Of a DNA stretch of 15,060 nt, positions 6,725 through 13,700 are shown in pieces; position 1 is the first letter of the stretch; every line of letters begins with the position of its first letter. A program made the position numbers and the translations under genes. Source of the DNA: Candidatus Aerophobus profundus SCGC AAA252-L23 (lineage in GTDB: Bacteria; Aerophobota; Aerophobia; Aerophobales; Aerophobaceae); contig AQRW01000123.1 of NCBI GenBank assembly GCA_000402295.1, forward strand, positions 1 through 15,060, in the 5' to 3' direction. The notes beneath the pieces were generated by a model that searched no databases, was not told the DNA's origin, and saw only the letters and a program-made list of their open reading frames with translations.

Positions 6725-6762
6725 ACCTTAGTGAGTTTCACCTACAGAAAGGTCCTTTTCTC

Positions 6763-7629
6763 ATGATCCAAAACAAGTATAGCTCCTTTCTTTTTGTCTT
6801 ACCCTGTATAGCTATTCTGATCGCTATAAACGTGTATCCTCTTCTTTACTCTCTTTACATTTCAGTACACACTTTAAGTTTCAAGACTCGGGAAATGCCT
6901 TTCGTCGGAGCTGCCAACTACCTGGATGTGCTACGAAGTTATACTTTTTGGGTCACCCTGAAGGTTACCTCTCTTTTTGTAGTGATTACGATTACGGTAG
7001 AGATCATCCTGGGGTGTGCCATGGCTCTCCTGTTGAACCGGAACCTAAAAGGCAGAAGGTTCATCATTCCTCTGGTTTCTCTTCCCATGATGGTGACACC
7101 GATAGCAGCCGCCACCATATGGAAGTTCATGTACCTGCCAAGTTGGGGGATATTGAATTACTTCCTCAGTTTTGTCCGCATAAATCCAGTTTCCTGGCTG
7201 TCAGGAACGTATCTACCCCTTATCTCCATCACCTTCGTGGACATTTGGCAGTGGACACCCTTCGTAACACTCCTAATATTAGCCGGATTGCAAGGTTTAC
7301 CCCAATCACCCTACGAGGCCGCGGCCATAGATGGTGCCACATCTTGGCAGAGATTCTCTTCGATAACTCTACCCCTTCTCAGGCCAACTTTTCTGGTAGT
7401 GCTTCTATTAAGAACAATAGATAGTCTTAAGGTATTTGATACTGTTTACGTGCTTACCACGGGAGGCCCTGGGCATGCAACAGAAGTTCTGAGCATGCAT
7501 GCTTTTATTCTCGGATTCAAGTACTTTCGCATGGGTCGTGCGACCGCGTTCTGTTACGTAATGTTGGTTATAATATCGATAATAGCGCTTTATCTAATAA
7601 AACTTCTTAGTACCGAGGAAAACGTGTGA
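6763..7629 (+). CDS. Sugar ABC transporter permease, MalF/UgpA type
   Basis: This is one of the two inner-membrane subunits of the importer. The 288-residue protein is hydrophobic throughout, with about six membrane spans, the first at about residues 8-30. The cytoplasmic loop that docks onto the ATPase carries the canonical EAA motif, EAAAIDGATSWQRF (185-198), followed by LPLLRPTF. The C-terminal TTGGPGHATEVLS segment is typical of the MalF/UgpA/LacF branch (binding_protein_dependent_transport, CUT1 sugars). An AGAAAGG about ten bases before the ATG serves as ribosome site. Its TGA overlaps the GTG start of the next permease by four bases, so the two subunits should be made in equal amounts. 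No ATP-binding subunit is encoded nearby. Confidence 0.93.
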   Translation: MIQNKYSSFLFVLPCIAILIAINVYPLLYSLYISVHTLSFKTREMPFVGAANYLDVLRSYTFWVTLKVTSLFVVITITVEIILGCAMALLLNRNLKGRRFIIPLVSLPMMVTPIAAATIWKFMYLPSWGILNYFLSFVRINPVSWLSGTYLPLISITFVDIWQWTPFVTLLILAGLQGLPQSPYEAAAIDGATSWQRFSSITLPLLRPTFLVVLLLRTIDSLKVFDTVYVLTTGGPGHATEVLSMHAFILGFKYFRMGRATAFCYVMLVIISIIALYLIKLLSTEENV

Positions 7630-8471
7630 GCCGAAAAATGAGAAAAGGTCATTTTGTACATAATAGCCCTATTTACTACTTCTTAACCATCGCAGTTCTA
7701 ATCGTAGCATTATTCCCCATCATGTGGATGGTATTCACCTCCATCAAGCCAGAACTAGACAGCTTCAGGATACCTCCGGTATGGCTTTTCAAGCCCACCT
7801 TTGCCAATTATGTGGATGCTTTTCATCTTCGGCCTCTCATGGACTATATCGTCAATAGCATAATAATCGCAACCACCGCAACAATTATCTCAGTACTTTT
7901 AGGCGTTTTTGCCGCCTATGGCTTCACCCGGTTGACAATCGGGGGATCGAGGCAACTACAGTTTTGGATTCTTTCGCTTCGCATGTTGCCACCGATTGCG
8001 GTGGCGCTGCCTCTCTATTCGCTTTGGTCAAACATGGGGCTAATGGACACCAGGCTTGGACTCATACTCGTTTATGTGGCAATGAATTTGCCCCTTACAG
8101 TATGGGTTTTAGTGAGTTTCTTCCGACAGTTACCAAAGGAATTAGATGAAGCGGCCATGATAGATGGCTGCTCTGCAATGGGTGCATTATGGCGGGTTAT
8201 TTTACCGTTAGCTTTGCCTGGATTGACAGCCGTCTTCGTTCTAGCCTTTATCTTCTGTTGGAATGAGTTTGCATTTGCGCTAATCTTGACCAACATTCAC
8301 GCTAAAACAATCCCAGTCGGAATAGCCGCATTCAGTGGGGAATCAAGAGGAACCGACTGGGCAAAAATCTGTGCCGTAGCCAACACTATCACTATGCCAG
8401 TAATTGTGCTAGCCATAATTGCTCAAAAATACTTGGTTAGAGGTCTCAGCTTCGGGTTTATAAAGGAATAG
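7626..8471 (+). CDS. Sugar ABC transporter permease, MalG/UgpE type
   Basis: This is the partner permease, forming the transmembrane pore with the product of the preceding gene. It has 281 residues with a first span at about 16-38 (YYFLTIAVLIVALFPIMWMV), then the TSIKPE signature of MalG-type proteins, and the EAA motif DEAAMIDGCSAMGALWRVILP (174-194) that contacts the ATPase. The QKYLVRGLSFGFIKE C-terminus is also typical (usual form QRyfvrGLtaGAvKG). The start chosen is GTG 7626, in the GTGA overlap with the upstream stop and preceded by GAGGA. An ATG at 7638 is a possible alternative four codons in. No malK-like gene follows, so a shared ATPase from elsewhere in the genome is probably used. 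Confidence 0.93.
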   Translation: MSRKMRKGHFVHNSPIYYFLTIAVLIVALFPIMWMVFTSIKPELDSFRIPPVWLFKPTFANYVDAFHLRPLMDYIVNSIIIATTATIISVLLGVFAAYGFTRLTIGGSRQLQFWILSLRMLPPIAVALPLYSLWSNMGLMDTRLGLILVYVAMNLPLTVWVLVSFFRQLPKELDEAAMIDGCSAMGALWRVILPLALPGLTAVFVLAFIFCWNEFAFALILTNIHAKTIPVGIAAFSGESRGTDWAKICAVANTITMPVIVLAIIAQKYLVRGLSFGFIKE

Positions 8472-8972
8472 GCTCGGAAGAGCTCCGGCTGCCAAGGAAG
8501 CGATTTGTCCTGAATGGCAAAGGTTTTAGTTTTGTTTATTGACGAATTACGATAATTGGGACACAATAAGGAATTATACATCTAAGGGAGAGTGTATCTT
8601 CACTTTGGGGATTGTACGTAGGTGGCGGTGAAACCGCAGAACTACTCAGCTACGCTGAGGCATGATGAGAAAGAGACTACTTATGCCGGACAGCAGTTTT
8701 AGTCATGGGCCGAAGCACCATCGGCTCGTTGTCTACGCTCGCGAGTATTGGAAGAAGGAATGGCTCCGGTTCCGGGTGTTCCGCAAAAGATAGTCGGGCT
8801 TTTAGCAACCTAGCCACGATAGTCAATCACATGTTCATTCGCAAGTAATTCGGGGAAACAACGTTGAAGTAAGAAACTACATGCAAGATCTCTTGTTTTG
8901 CCTGCTCACTAACGCCGGGTCGATTTCGAGAATACTAATACTTGTCTTTTAAGACACAAGAGAGGTGAATAG
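8472..8972 (+). other. 500-bp intergenic region rich in hairpins, no gene assigned
   Basis: No open frame here is persuasive. A weak stem TGCCA/TGGCA at 8491-8517 followed by T-rich sequence may end the ABC operon. A possible promoter is TTGACG 8539-8544 with CACAAT 8562-8567, 17-bp spacing. Then several small stems crowd together: GTAG 8618-8621 with CTAC 8642-8645 enclosing GCGGT-GAA-ACCGC (8625-8637); CTCAGC-TAC-GCTGAG (8645-8659); GGCAT 8059-type arm at 8659-8663 with ATGCC 8683-8687; GCCGA-AGCACCA-TCGGC (8709-8725); CTCGCGAG (8738-8745); CCGG-TT-CCGG (8766-8775). This density suggests a structured RNA or leader. It fits no cobalamin, SAM, T-box, THF, RNase P, tmRNA or SRP pattern I can recall. 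Confidence 0.4.
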
Positions 8973-9998
8973 ATGAACTCTTACCAAAGGGTTATGACCG
9001 CCCTTAAGGTCAAACAGCCAGACAGAGTCCCCATTTTGGAATGGCAAATTTCCCAAAATGTTATCGAGGCCTTGGAACCGGGGAGCGGAGAACTGGAATT
9101 TATGGGGCGAAATCTGGATGTCGTATCCACCTGGGAGGATACCCGGGAGAGAGATTGTGGTGATGAAGCCATAATTGATGAGTGGGGGGCCAAGCGCAAG
9201 TACCTGGGGCAGAGATATCCCATTCCCTTTGAATTTCCCATAAAGTCGGAAGCGGATTTGAGTAATTTTACCGTTCCCGATCCCCAGGCTCTCTGGAGAT
9301 TTGACCGACTCAAGAAGGCCGTAAAGAACTACAAGGGAAAGAAGGCCATTATTTTTTGTCTAGAGACAGTATTTACCTATGCCTGGGTTCTGGTGGGATT
9401 AGAAGAGTTATTAGTGTCTTTTCGGATCAATCCTGATTTTGCCAGGAAGCTCTTGCAAATAAATGCTGATTATCATCTTGAGCTAGCTGAATCAGCCATA
9501 GAGCTGGGAGCCGACGTCATAATGTGTGGAGATGACCTAGCCTATAAGACCGGGCTGATGATGTCCCGGCAGGATTTCCAGGAATTCCTCTTGCCTCACT
9601 ATCAAAGAATGATTGATTTGGTTCATAGCAAAGGAGCTCTCTTCGTTAAGCACAGTGACGGAAATATCTGGGAAATACTTGATTTGTTTGTGGATGCAGG
9701 CATTGATGCCATCAATCCCCTGGAACCGGTGGCCGGCATGGACATCGCTGAGGCAAAAGAGAAGTATGGTAATCGTATTTGTTTAATTGGAAACATTGAC
9801 TGTGGAAGTTTGCTCTGCCGTAAATCACCGGAGGAAGTTGAGAAGGTAGTCAAGGAAACTATCAGGAAAGCAGCCCTCGGTGGAGGCTACATTTTGTCTT
9901 CCAGCAATGCTATCCAAAAGGCTGTCAAGCCGGAAAACTACCGAGCCATGATCGAGGCTGCCAAGAAATACGGTAAGTATCCTTTGAACTTCTCATAG
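8973..9998 (+). CDS. Uroporphyrinogen decarboxylase-fold (URO-D/MtaA superfamily) protein
   Basis: The 341-residue protein has the overall plan of the URO-D superfamily, which includes HemE and the corrinoid-dependent methyltransferases MtaA and CmuA. The N-terminus reads MNSYQRVMTALKVKQPDRVP, matching the family's R-x-x-x-A-L-x-x-x-x-P-D-R-V-P opening. The middle holds GADVIMCGDDLAYKTG (GDD at 186-188), and then KHSDGN (226-231), AINPLEP and the late LIGNIDC. MtaA-type zinc methyltransferases use a His-x-Cys pair plus a distal Cys. Here the His (H227) is followed by Ser-Asp, and the distal site reads SSSNAI, so those cysteines are missing. It is therefore unlikely to be a standard MtaA, and it is not a typical HemE. 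GAGAGGTGA precedes the ATG. Such proteins often stand with sugar importers in anaerobes; the substrate is unknown. Confidence 0.85.
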   Translation: MNSYQRVMTALKVKQPDRVPILEWQISQNVIEALEPGSGELEFMGRNLDVVSTWEDTRERDCGDEAIIDEWGAKRKYLGQRYPIPFEFPIKSEADLSNFTVPDPQALWRFDRLKKAVKNYKGKKAIIFCLETVFTYAWVLVGLEELLVSFRINPDFARKLLQINADYHLELAESAIELGADVIMCGDDLAYKTGLMMSRQDFQEFLLPHYQRMIDLVHSKGALFVKHSDGNIWEILDLFVDAGIDAINPLEPVAGMDIAEAKEKYGNRICLIGNIDCGSLLCRKSPEEVEKVVKETIRKAALGGGYILSSSNAIQKAVKPENYRAMIEAAKKYGKYPLNFS

Positions 9999-10347
9999 GA
10001 TATTTCTATCGATTGTGAGATTTTGCAAGGAAGAGGAGGATTAGTTAAAAAAAGTGAGATTCCTCGCTGAACTCGGAACAGGTTTAGCAATCCCCTGTCA
10101 TGCTGGAAAGATGCCTTCTCAGCGCTTCCAGGCTAATGAAGCTTATCTTTGCTTTGCACATGAGCCAAGAATATAGATACAAAGCCGAACTAAATCTCAT
10201 ACTCCAAAATCTAAGATATGCAATTATTCCAGGTAGAATACTGAATGATAGCGGTATTATCTGATATACGAAGAAAGTGCAACATTTTCGGGATTTCCGT
10301 TAAGAAGCCCCCAGTTGGTAGGCAAAGAAAGTAAGAAAATATTAAGA
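9999..10347 (+). other. Intergenic region between the UroD-like gene and the right repeat
   Basis: I see no gene in these 349 bp. One stem of six pairs, CTGGAA 10103-10108 with TTCCAG 10126-10131, is visible. An A7 run at 10048-10054 would read as a T run on the minus strand but lacks a good preceding stem. The right copy of the 266-bp repeat begins at 10348; nothing like the IS-end repeats of 4914-4956 is present on this side. Confidence 0.5.
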
Positions 10348-10613
10348 TCCATTATGCCAGACACCGAAACGGGAAAGTTTGCCCGGTAATGGTCTCTAAA
10401 AGCTGAAGATAGATTATATAAATTGCTGAGGAGAAGATAATTAGGATAACAAAATGAAAATTAAACTTCCTTACGGAAATAAATTGGTGGAAGTAGATAT
10501 ACCGGAGGATAATCTCCTGACCCTGGCTTCTCCTAAGGAAATTGGTGGCGTCTATGACGCGGAAGTGGAGATTGACCGCGCTTTGGATAATCCAATCGGC
10601 AGCAAAAGAATAC
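10348..10613 (+). repeat. Right copy of 266-bp direct repeat
   Basis: This is the partner of 4385-4650 (about 95% identical, all differences transitions). Here the repeat runs uninterrupted into the intact larA-like gene, so this copy keeps the native coding context. The upstream open frame that resembles an IlvC tail is broken in this copy by TAA at 10387-10389, where the left copy reads CAG. An AT-rich GATTATATAAATT at 10412-10424 in both copies may contain a -10 box, but no good -35 is placed upstream. Confidence 0.95.
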
Positions 10614-11761
10614 AGGAAATGGTGAAACCCGGAAATAGTGTTGTTTTATTAGTGGATGACAACACCCGACTTACTCCTTGTTCTAAGATACTTCCCAAAG
10701 TTATGGAAAGGCTGAGGAAAGCCGGAGTAAAAGAGAAGGATATTAGAATAATTGTTGCCGGAGGGACTCATCGTTTTTTGTCCCCCGAGGAGATAGAGAG
10801 AAAAGTTGGTGCCGAAATTACCCCAAGAATGAAAATTCTCAATCATAACTGGAAAGACCAAGATAATCTAATTTATCTGGGTAAGACCCCTAACGGCACG
10901 CCTGTAGAGGTTAACAGATACGTCCTAAAAGCTAAAATTAAGATAGGAATCGGCAACATAGTTCCTCATCCCCTATCCGGATGGTCGGGAGGGGCCAAGA
11001 TTGTTCAACCGGGAGTTTGTGGAAAATCAACTACCGGAGCAACCCACATCCTGGGAGCAATTTATCCCCACTCATTTTTAGGGGTAGTGGACAATCCTAT
11101 AAGAAGAGAGATGGAAAGTGTAGCTAGAAAAGTTGGTTTAACTATGATCGTTAATACGGTTCTCAATAGTCAAGGAGAGATAGTCCGGGTATTCGCCGGC
11201 GATTTCATTGAGGCTCACCGGGAAGGAGTTAAAAAAGCCAGACAGGTATGGACGGTGGAGGTTCCTGCCCTGGCGGACATTGTGATTGCCAGCTCTTATC
11301 CCTGTGATTTGGACTTCTGGCAAGCGGTTAAAGGAATCTCTTTTGCCGAGCTAATGATCAAAAGAGGGGGAGATATAATTTTTCTCACTCCTTGTCCGGA
11401 AGGTATCTCCAGCGAAGATGAGCATCTTAAGGTAATTGAAGAAGTTGCTGGGTACAAGTCAAAAGATATCTACCGGATAGCTAAACAAAAGGGGCTTACC
11501 GATTTATGTGCAGTAACTACCGCTGTTAATACCGCTACCCATAGAGAACTGGCTAATATTACTCTAATTTCCGATGGCTTAAGAGAAAAAGAAGCTCAAA
11601 TATTAGGTCTTGATTATCAGCCAACTGTAGAAGAAGCCCTAATAAAAGCATTTAAACGGCAGGGAGAAAAGGCCACTATCTCCGTGCTTCCCCAGGGAGG
11701 AGAAAGTCTACCGGTGTTATCCTCAAGTAGCGTAAGCTCGGGGTCTCGTAGCTTCAGGTAA
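10454..11761 (+). CDS. larA: Nickel-pincer lactate racemase family protein (LarA-like)
   Basis: LarA-family enzymes racemise or epimerise 2-hydroxyacids through hydride transfer to a nickel pincer nucleotide bound to the protein. This 435-residue protein has the key positions with the same spacing as Lactobacillus LarA, shifted by two: His106 in GGTHR, His172 in PHPLSGWSGGAK, Lys182 (cofactor attachment) at the end of that motif, and His198 in TTGATH (nickel ligand). VDDNTRLTP (67-75) is the family's N-terminal D-D-x-T-R motif. Substrate may be lactate or another 2-hydroxyacid; the superfamily is broad. The cofactor-making larB, larC and larE are not in this window. The normal family end is about LPVL (residue 422); the last 13 residues, SSSSVSSGSRSFR, look like a readthrough tail. 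AGGAT lies nine bases before the ATG. Its 5' end is duplicated at 4491. Confidence 0.88.
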   Translation: MKIKLPYGNKLVEVDIPEDNLLTLASPKEIGGVYDAEVEIDRALDNPIGSKRIQEMVKPGNSVVLLVDDNTRLTPCSKILPKVMERLRKAGVKEKDIRIIVAGGTHRFLSPEEIERKVGAEITPRMKILNHNWKDQDNLIYLGKTPNGTPVEVNRYVLKAKIKIGIGNIVPHPLSGWSGGAKIVQPGVCGKSTTGATHILGAIYPHSFLGVVDNPIRREMESVARKVGLTMIVNTVLNSQGEIVRVFAGDFIEAHREGVKKARQVWTVEVPALADIVIASSYPCDLDFWQAVKGISFAELMIKRGGDIIFLTPCPEGISSEDEHLKVIEEVAGYKSKDIYRIAKQKGLTDLCAVTTAVNTATHRELANITLISDGLREKEAQILGLDYQPTVEEALIKAFKRQGEKATISVLPQGGESLPVLSSSSVSSGSRSFR

Positions 11762-11830
11762 ACACCATCACTCCCTCTTTTTGATTTGACCCCATTCTAA
11801 TATTATGGTAATAGTGTACCTTTCACAAAG

Positions 11831-12050
11831 GTAGCCGCAAGTTTTAACTTGCACCAATAAACGCAGGCTAAAGCCTGCGGCTACCGGATCATAACCGAGG
11901 AGTCAAAGCCTGCGGCTACCGGATGACTATTTAGCGTGTAGGGGCGACTTTAGTCGCCCAGAAAAAGAGCTACCGGATCATAAATGGGAGGTTAAAACCT
12001 CCCCTACCCAAATAGGAAGTTATCCTCTTCCCATGGTAGCCGCAAGTTTT
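11831..12050. repeat. REP/REPIN-like cluster of GTAG-footed palindromes (cluster A)
   Basis: Five units are visible. (1) GTAG 11831 with GCAAGTT-TT-AACTTGC (11837-11852), facing CGCAGGCT-AA-AGCCTGCG (11862-11879) with CTAC 11881-11884. (2) A half unit AAAGCCTGCGG with CTAC 11916-11919. (3) GTAG 11938-11941 with GGGCGACT-TT-AGTCGCCC (11942-11959) and an unpaired CTAC at 11970-11973. (4) GGGAGGTT-AA-AACCTCCC (11986-12003) with CTAC 12004-12007. (5) GTAG 12036-12039 with GCAAGTTTT, whose second arm is decayed. The stems differ in sequence but keep pairing, have a two-base TT or AA loop, and always have GTAG on the outer side. GTAG next to an imperfect palindrome is the known signature of REP elements moved by RAYT transposases. 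No RAYT gene is in the window. Confidence 0.75.
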
Positions 12051-12202
12051 GATACCTTACCGAATCTTGGGCTGAAGTTAATATCAGGTACCTGAATAGT
12101 TGCGATTGAACAAGGTCACTATATTGTATTTTATGTCTTTGGTCAAGGTCACGCGCCAAGACGACTATAGGATTTCTCTTATTCTGCCAGAAAACCGCTT
12201 GT

Positions 12203-12231
12203 TTGACACGAGCCCCACTATGGACTATTAT
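12203..12231 (+). promoter_or_regulatory. Predicted sigma-70-type promoter of dinB
   Basis: TTGACA (12203-12208), a 17-bp spacer and TATTAT (12226-12231, 5/6 match) make a good promoter. Initiation near 12238 would give a leader of about 140 nt containing the palindrome pair 12270-12328. No LexA-type operator (for instance CTGT-N8-ACAG or GAAC-N4-GTTC) is visible nearby, so SOS control of the usual kind is not supported. Confidence 0.6.
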
Positions 12232-12269
12232 GTTTCTAGCCTAGAAGATTGGTGAAAAGCCCCCATATG

Positions 12270-12328
12270 GTAGCGGTCCGATTTATCGGACTCTTTATTA
12301 AAATAAGTTTCATAAATGAAACCGCTAC
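12270..12328. repeat. Complete REPIN-like pair in the dinB leader
   Basis: GTAG 12270-12273 precedes GTCCGAT-TT-ATCGGAC (12276-12291). A mirrored GTTTCAT-AA-ATGAAAC (12307-12322) ends with CTAC 12325-12328. The outer arms GTAGCGGT and ACCGCTAC are also complementary to each other, so the 59-bp unit can fold as one closed three-way structure. The plan is the same as in cluster A but both stems have different sequences, with the family's AT-rich two-base loops. Confidence 0.75.
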
Positions 12329-12376
12329 AAAAAATCACTTTATCAACAGGCTCCTAGGAAAAGGTGGCTACGTCCA

Positions 12377-13525
12377 ATGAGTACGAGAAAGATCATGCAC
12401 ATTGATCTTGATGCCTTCTTCGCCTCGGTGGAACAGATGGACAATCCCCACCTCAAAAGTAAACCAGTCATTGTAGGGGGAAGCGTGGAGGAACGAGGAG
12501 TAGTCTCTACTGCCTCCTATGAAGCGAGAGCATTCGGCGTTCACAGTGCCCAACCAATGGCCCAGGCAAGGAAGCTTTGTCCCCAGGGTATATTCCTTCC
12601 GGTGAGGATGGATCGCTACCAGAAAATCTCGCACAGGATACGAGACATTCTCTCCTCCTACACCCCCAAAGTAGAGCTGGCATCCATCGACGAGGCATTC
12701 TTAGATGTCACTGACTGCGAACATCTTTTTGGACAAGCAGAAGATATTGCCCGAGAGATTCAGAGCCGCATTAAAAAGGAAGTGGGTCTCGGCTGTTCGG
12801 TAGGAGTAGCTCCCAATAAATTCTTGGCTAAACTCGCCTCGGACTTCCACAAACCCAATGGTTTAGTGGTAATAAAAGAGAAGAACAAAGAACAGTTTTT
12901 GACCGATCTTCCCGTGGGGCAGATTGGGGGAGTCGGAAAAGTCACGGAAAAAAAGTTGCACCAAATGGGTATTGACACCATAGGAGAATTAAGAAAACTA
13001 TCTTATTCCCAACTGCAACATGCCTTAGGTAAGTGGGGAACACGGTTGTATAACCTTTGTCGTGGAGTGGACAAGAGCCCGGTTGTAGCCAGGAAGAAGG
13101 CAAAATCTCTAGGGAGCGAATTCACCTTTCCCCAGGACATATCAGATAGAAAAACCTTGGAGAAAACACTTTACCGACTATCGACTGAGGTAGCCGCCAG
13201 GCTCCGAAGCAAAGCTCTGTGGGCGCGATCCATTCAACTAAAAGTGAGATTCTCTGATTTCACCACCATCACCAGGAGCCAGACCTACCCGGGGACTACC
13301 AACCTGAACGATAATATTTGGCAAAGAGGAAGACAACTCTTGCTAACAAAAGTTGATCTTTCCTCCCGGAAGGTGAGACTGATTGGTGTAGCTGCCTTCA
13401 ATCTGACCGATCAAAAGCAGATAGAGCTTTTTCCGCAAGAGAGGACAGAGAAACTGGAGAAAGCCATACAAAAGATAGTGAAAAAGTTCGGTGCACAGAC
13501 CATAAGAAAAGGGTTGCTGTTTTAG
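12377..13525 (+). CDS. dinB: DNA polymerase IV (Y family)
   Basis: DinB copies damaged templates past blocking lesions at the cost of accuracy. The 382-residue protein has catalytic acids D10 in HIDLDAFFASVE, and D105-E106 in LASIDEAFLD, the Y-family active-site signature. F15 is at the steric-gate position. Then come YEARAFGV (48-55), LGCSVGVAPNKFLAKLASDFHKP, and the helix-hairpin-helix region IGGVGKVTEKKLHQMGI. The little-finger domain follows, and a QIELF (348-352) fits the beta-clamp-binding consensus Q-x-x-L-F, located before a final helical tail as in many Firmicute-like DinB proteins. AAGGTGG at 12361-12367 lies nine bases before the ATG. It stands alone between palindrome clusters, with no imuB, dnaE2 or lexA beside it. 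Confidence 0.96.
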   Translation: MSTRKIMHIDLDAFFASVEQMDNPHLKSKPVIVGGSVEERGVVSTASYEARAFGVHSAQPMAQARKLCPQGIFLPVRMDRYQKISHRIRDILSSYTPKVELASIDEAFLDVTDCEHLFGQAEDIAREIQSRIKKEVGLGCSVGVAPNKFLAKLASDFHKPNGLVVIKEKNKEQFLTDLPVGQIGGVGKVTEKKLHQMGIDTIGELRKLSYSQLQHALGKWGTRLYNLCRGVDKSPVVARKKAKSLGSEFTFPQDISDRKTLEKTLYRLSTEVAARLRSKALWARSIQLKVRFSDFTTITRSQTYPGTTNLNDNIWQRGRQLLLTKVDLSSRKVRLIGVAAFNLTDQKQIELFPQERTEKLEKAIQKIVKKFGAQTIRKGLLF

Positions 13526-13664
13526 TGTCTCGGTCTCTACACCGACGCGCTAAGATCGCTGATAGTGCGATGGTATTGCTACGCTGAGATCTCAGAATAA
13601 CTCATCTGATAGAGTGAATTCCCCGTGACAGAAGGACATAATCAATACCCTTTTCGCTTCCGCC
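13526..13664. other. Short intergenic region after dinB with small stems
   Basis: TCGGT-CTCTAC-ACCGA lies directly after the dinB stop, followed by ATCGC/GCGAT around 13554-13571 and the 10-bp palindrome TGAGATCTCA. None has a T tract, so a terminator is not clear. A 10-bp string CTACGCTGAG here also occurs at 8650-8659 in the other hairpin-rich spacer. Confidence 0.35.
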
Positions 13665-13692
13665 TTGACATACAGGAATATTTGGAGATAAT
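13665..13692 (+). promoter_or_regulatory. Promoter of the AAA+ ATPase gene, start point at the ATG
   Basis: TTGACA (13665-13670), a 16-bp spacer and GATAAT (13687-13692, 5/6 match) form a strong promoter. Transcription should begin at about 13699-13701, and the start codon is at 13701. The message would then be leaderless or nearly so. The only Shine-Dalgarno-like GGAG (13684-13687) lies upstream of that start point. Confidence 0.55.
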
Positions 13693-13700
13693 ATCCTGAT

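Larger units (their letters stand above)
11762..12376. other. Gene-free 615-bp region with GTAG palindromes and the dinB promoter
   Basis: There is no open frame of interest here. The region contains the palindrome cluster at 11831-12050, an unremarkable stretch at 12051-12202, a predicted promoter at 12203-12231 and a second palindrome pair at 12270-12328, then dinB. No hairpin with a T tract follows the larA-like gene; the palindrome cluster, 70 bp downstream, may serve to end or protect its transcript. Confidence 0.6.

Noticed and set aside
6948..7424. A 158-codon frame inside the first permease gene
   Set aside because: Shadow frame of a gene with clear EAA motif and membrane spans; composition is not protein-like.
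8683..8793. Short open frame of 36 codons (starts MPDSSFSHG) in the hairpin-rich spacer
   Set aside because: No clear ribosome site, no recognised similarity, and it overlaps several stems; not enough to call a gene.
10412..10424. Promoter for larA from the TATATAAAT stretch
   Set aside because: No acceptable -35 hexamer at 15-19 bp upstream; kept only as a remark.
11831..12050. Possible CRISPR array because of regularly returning short repeats
   Set aside because: Units vary in sequence, orientation and spacing, each is itself palindromic, and no cas gene is nearby; the pattern is REP-like.
12203..12376. SOS (LexA) control of dinB
   Set aside because: No recognisable LexA operator of the Gram-negative or Gram-positive type is visible around the promoter.
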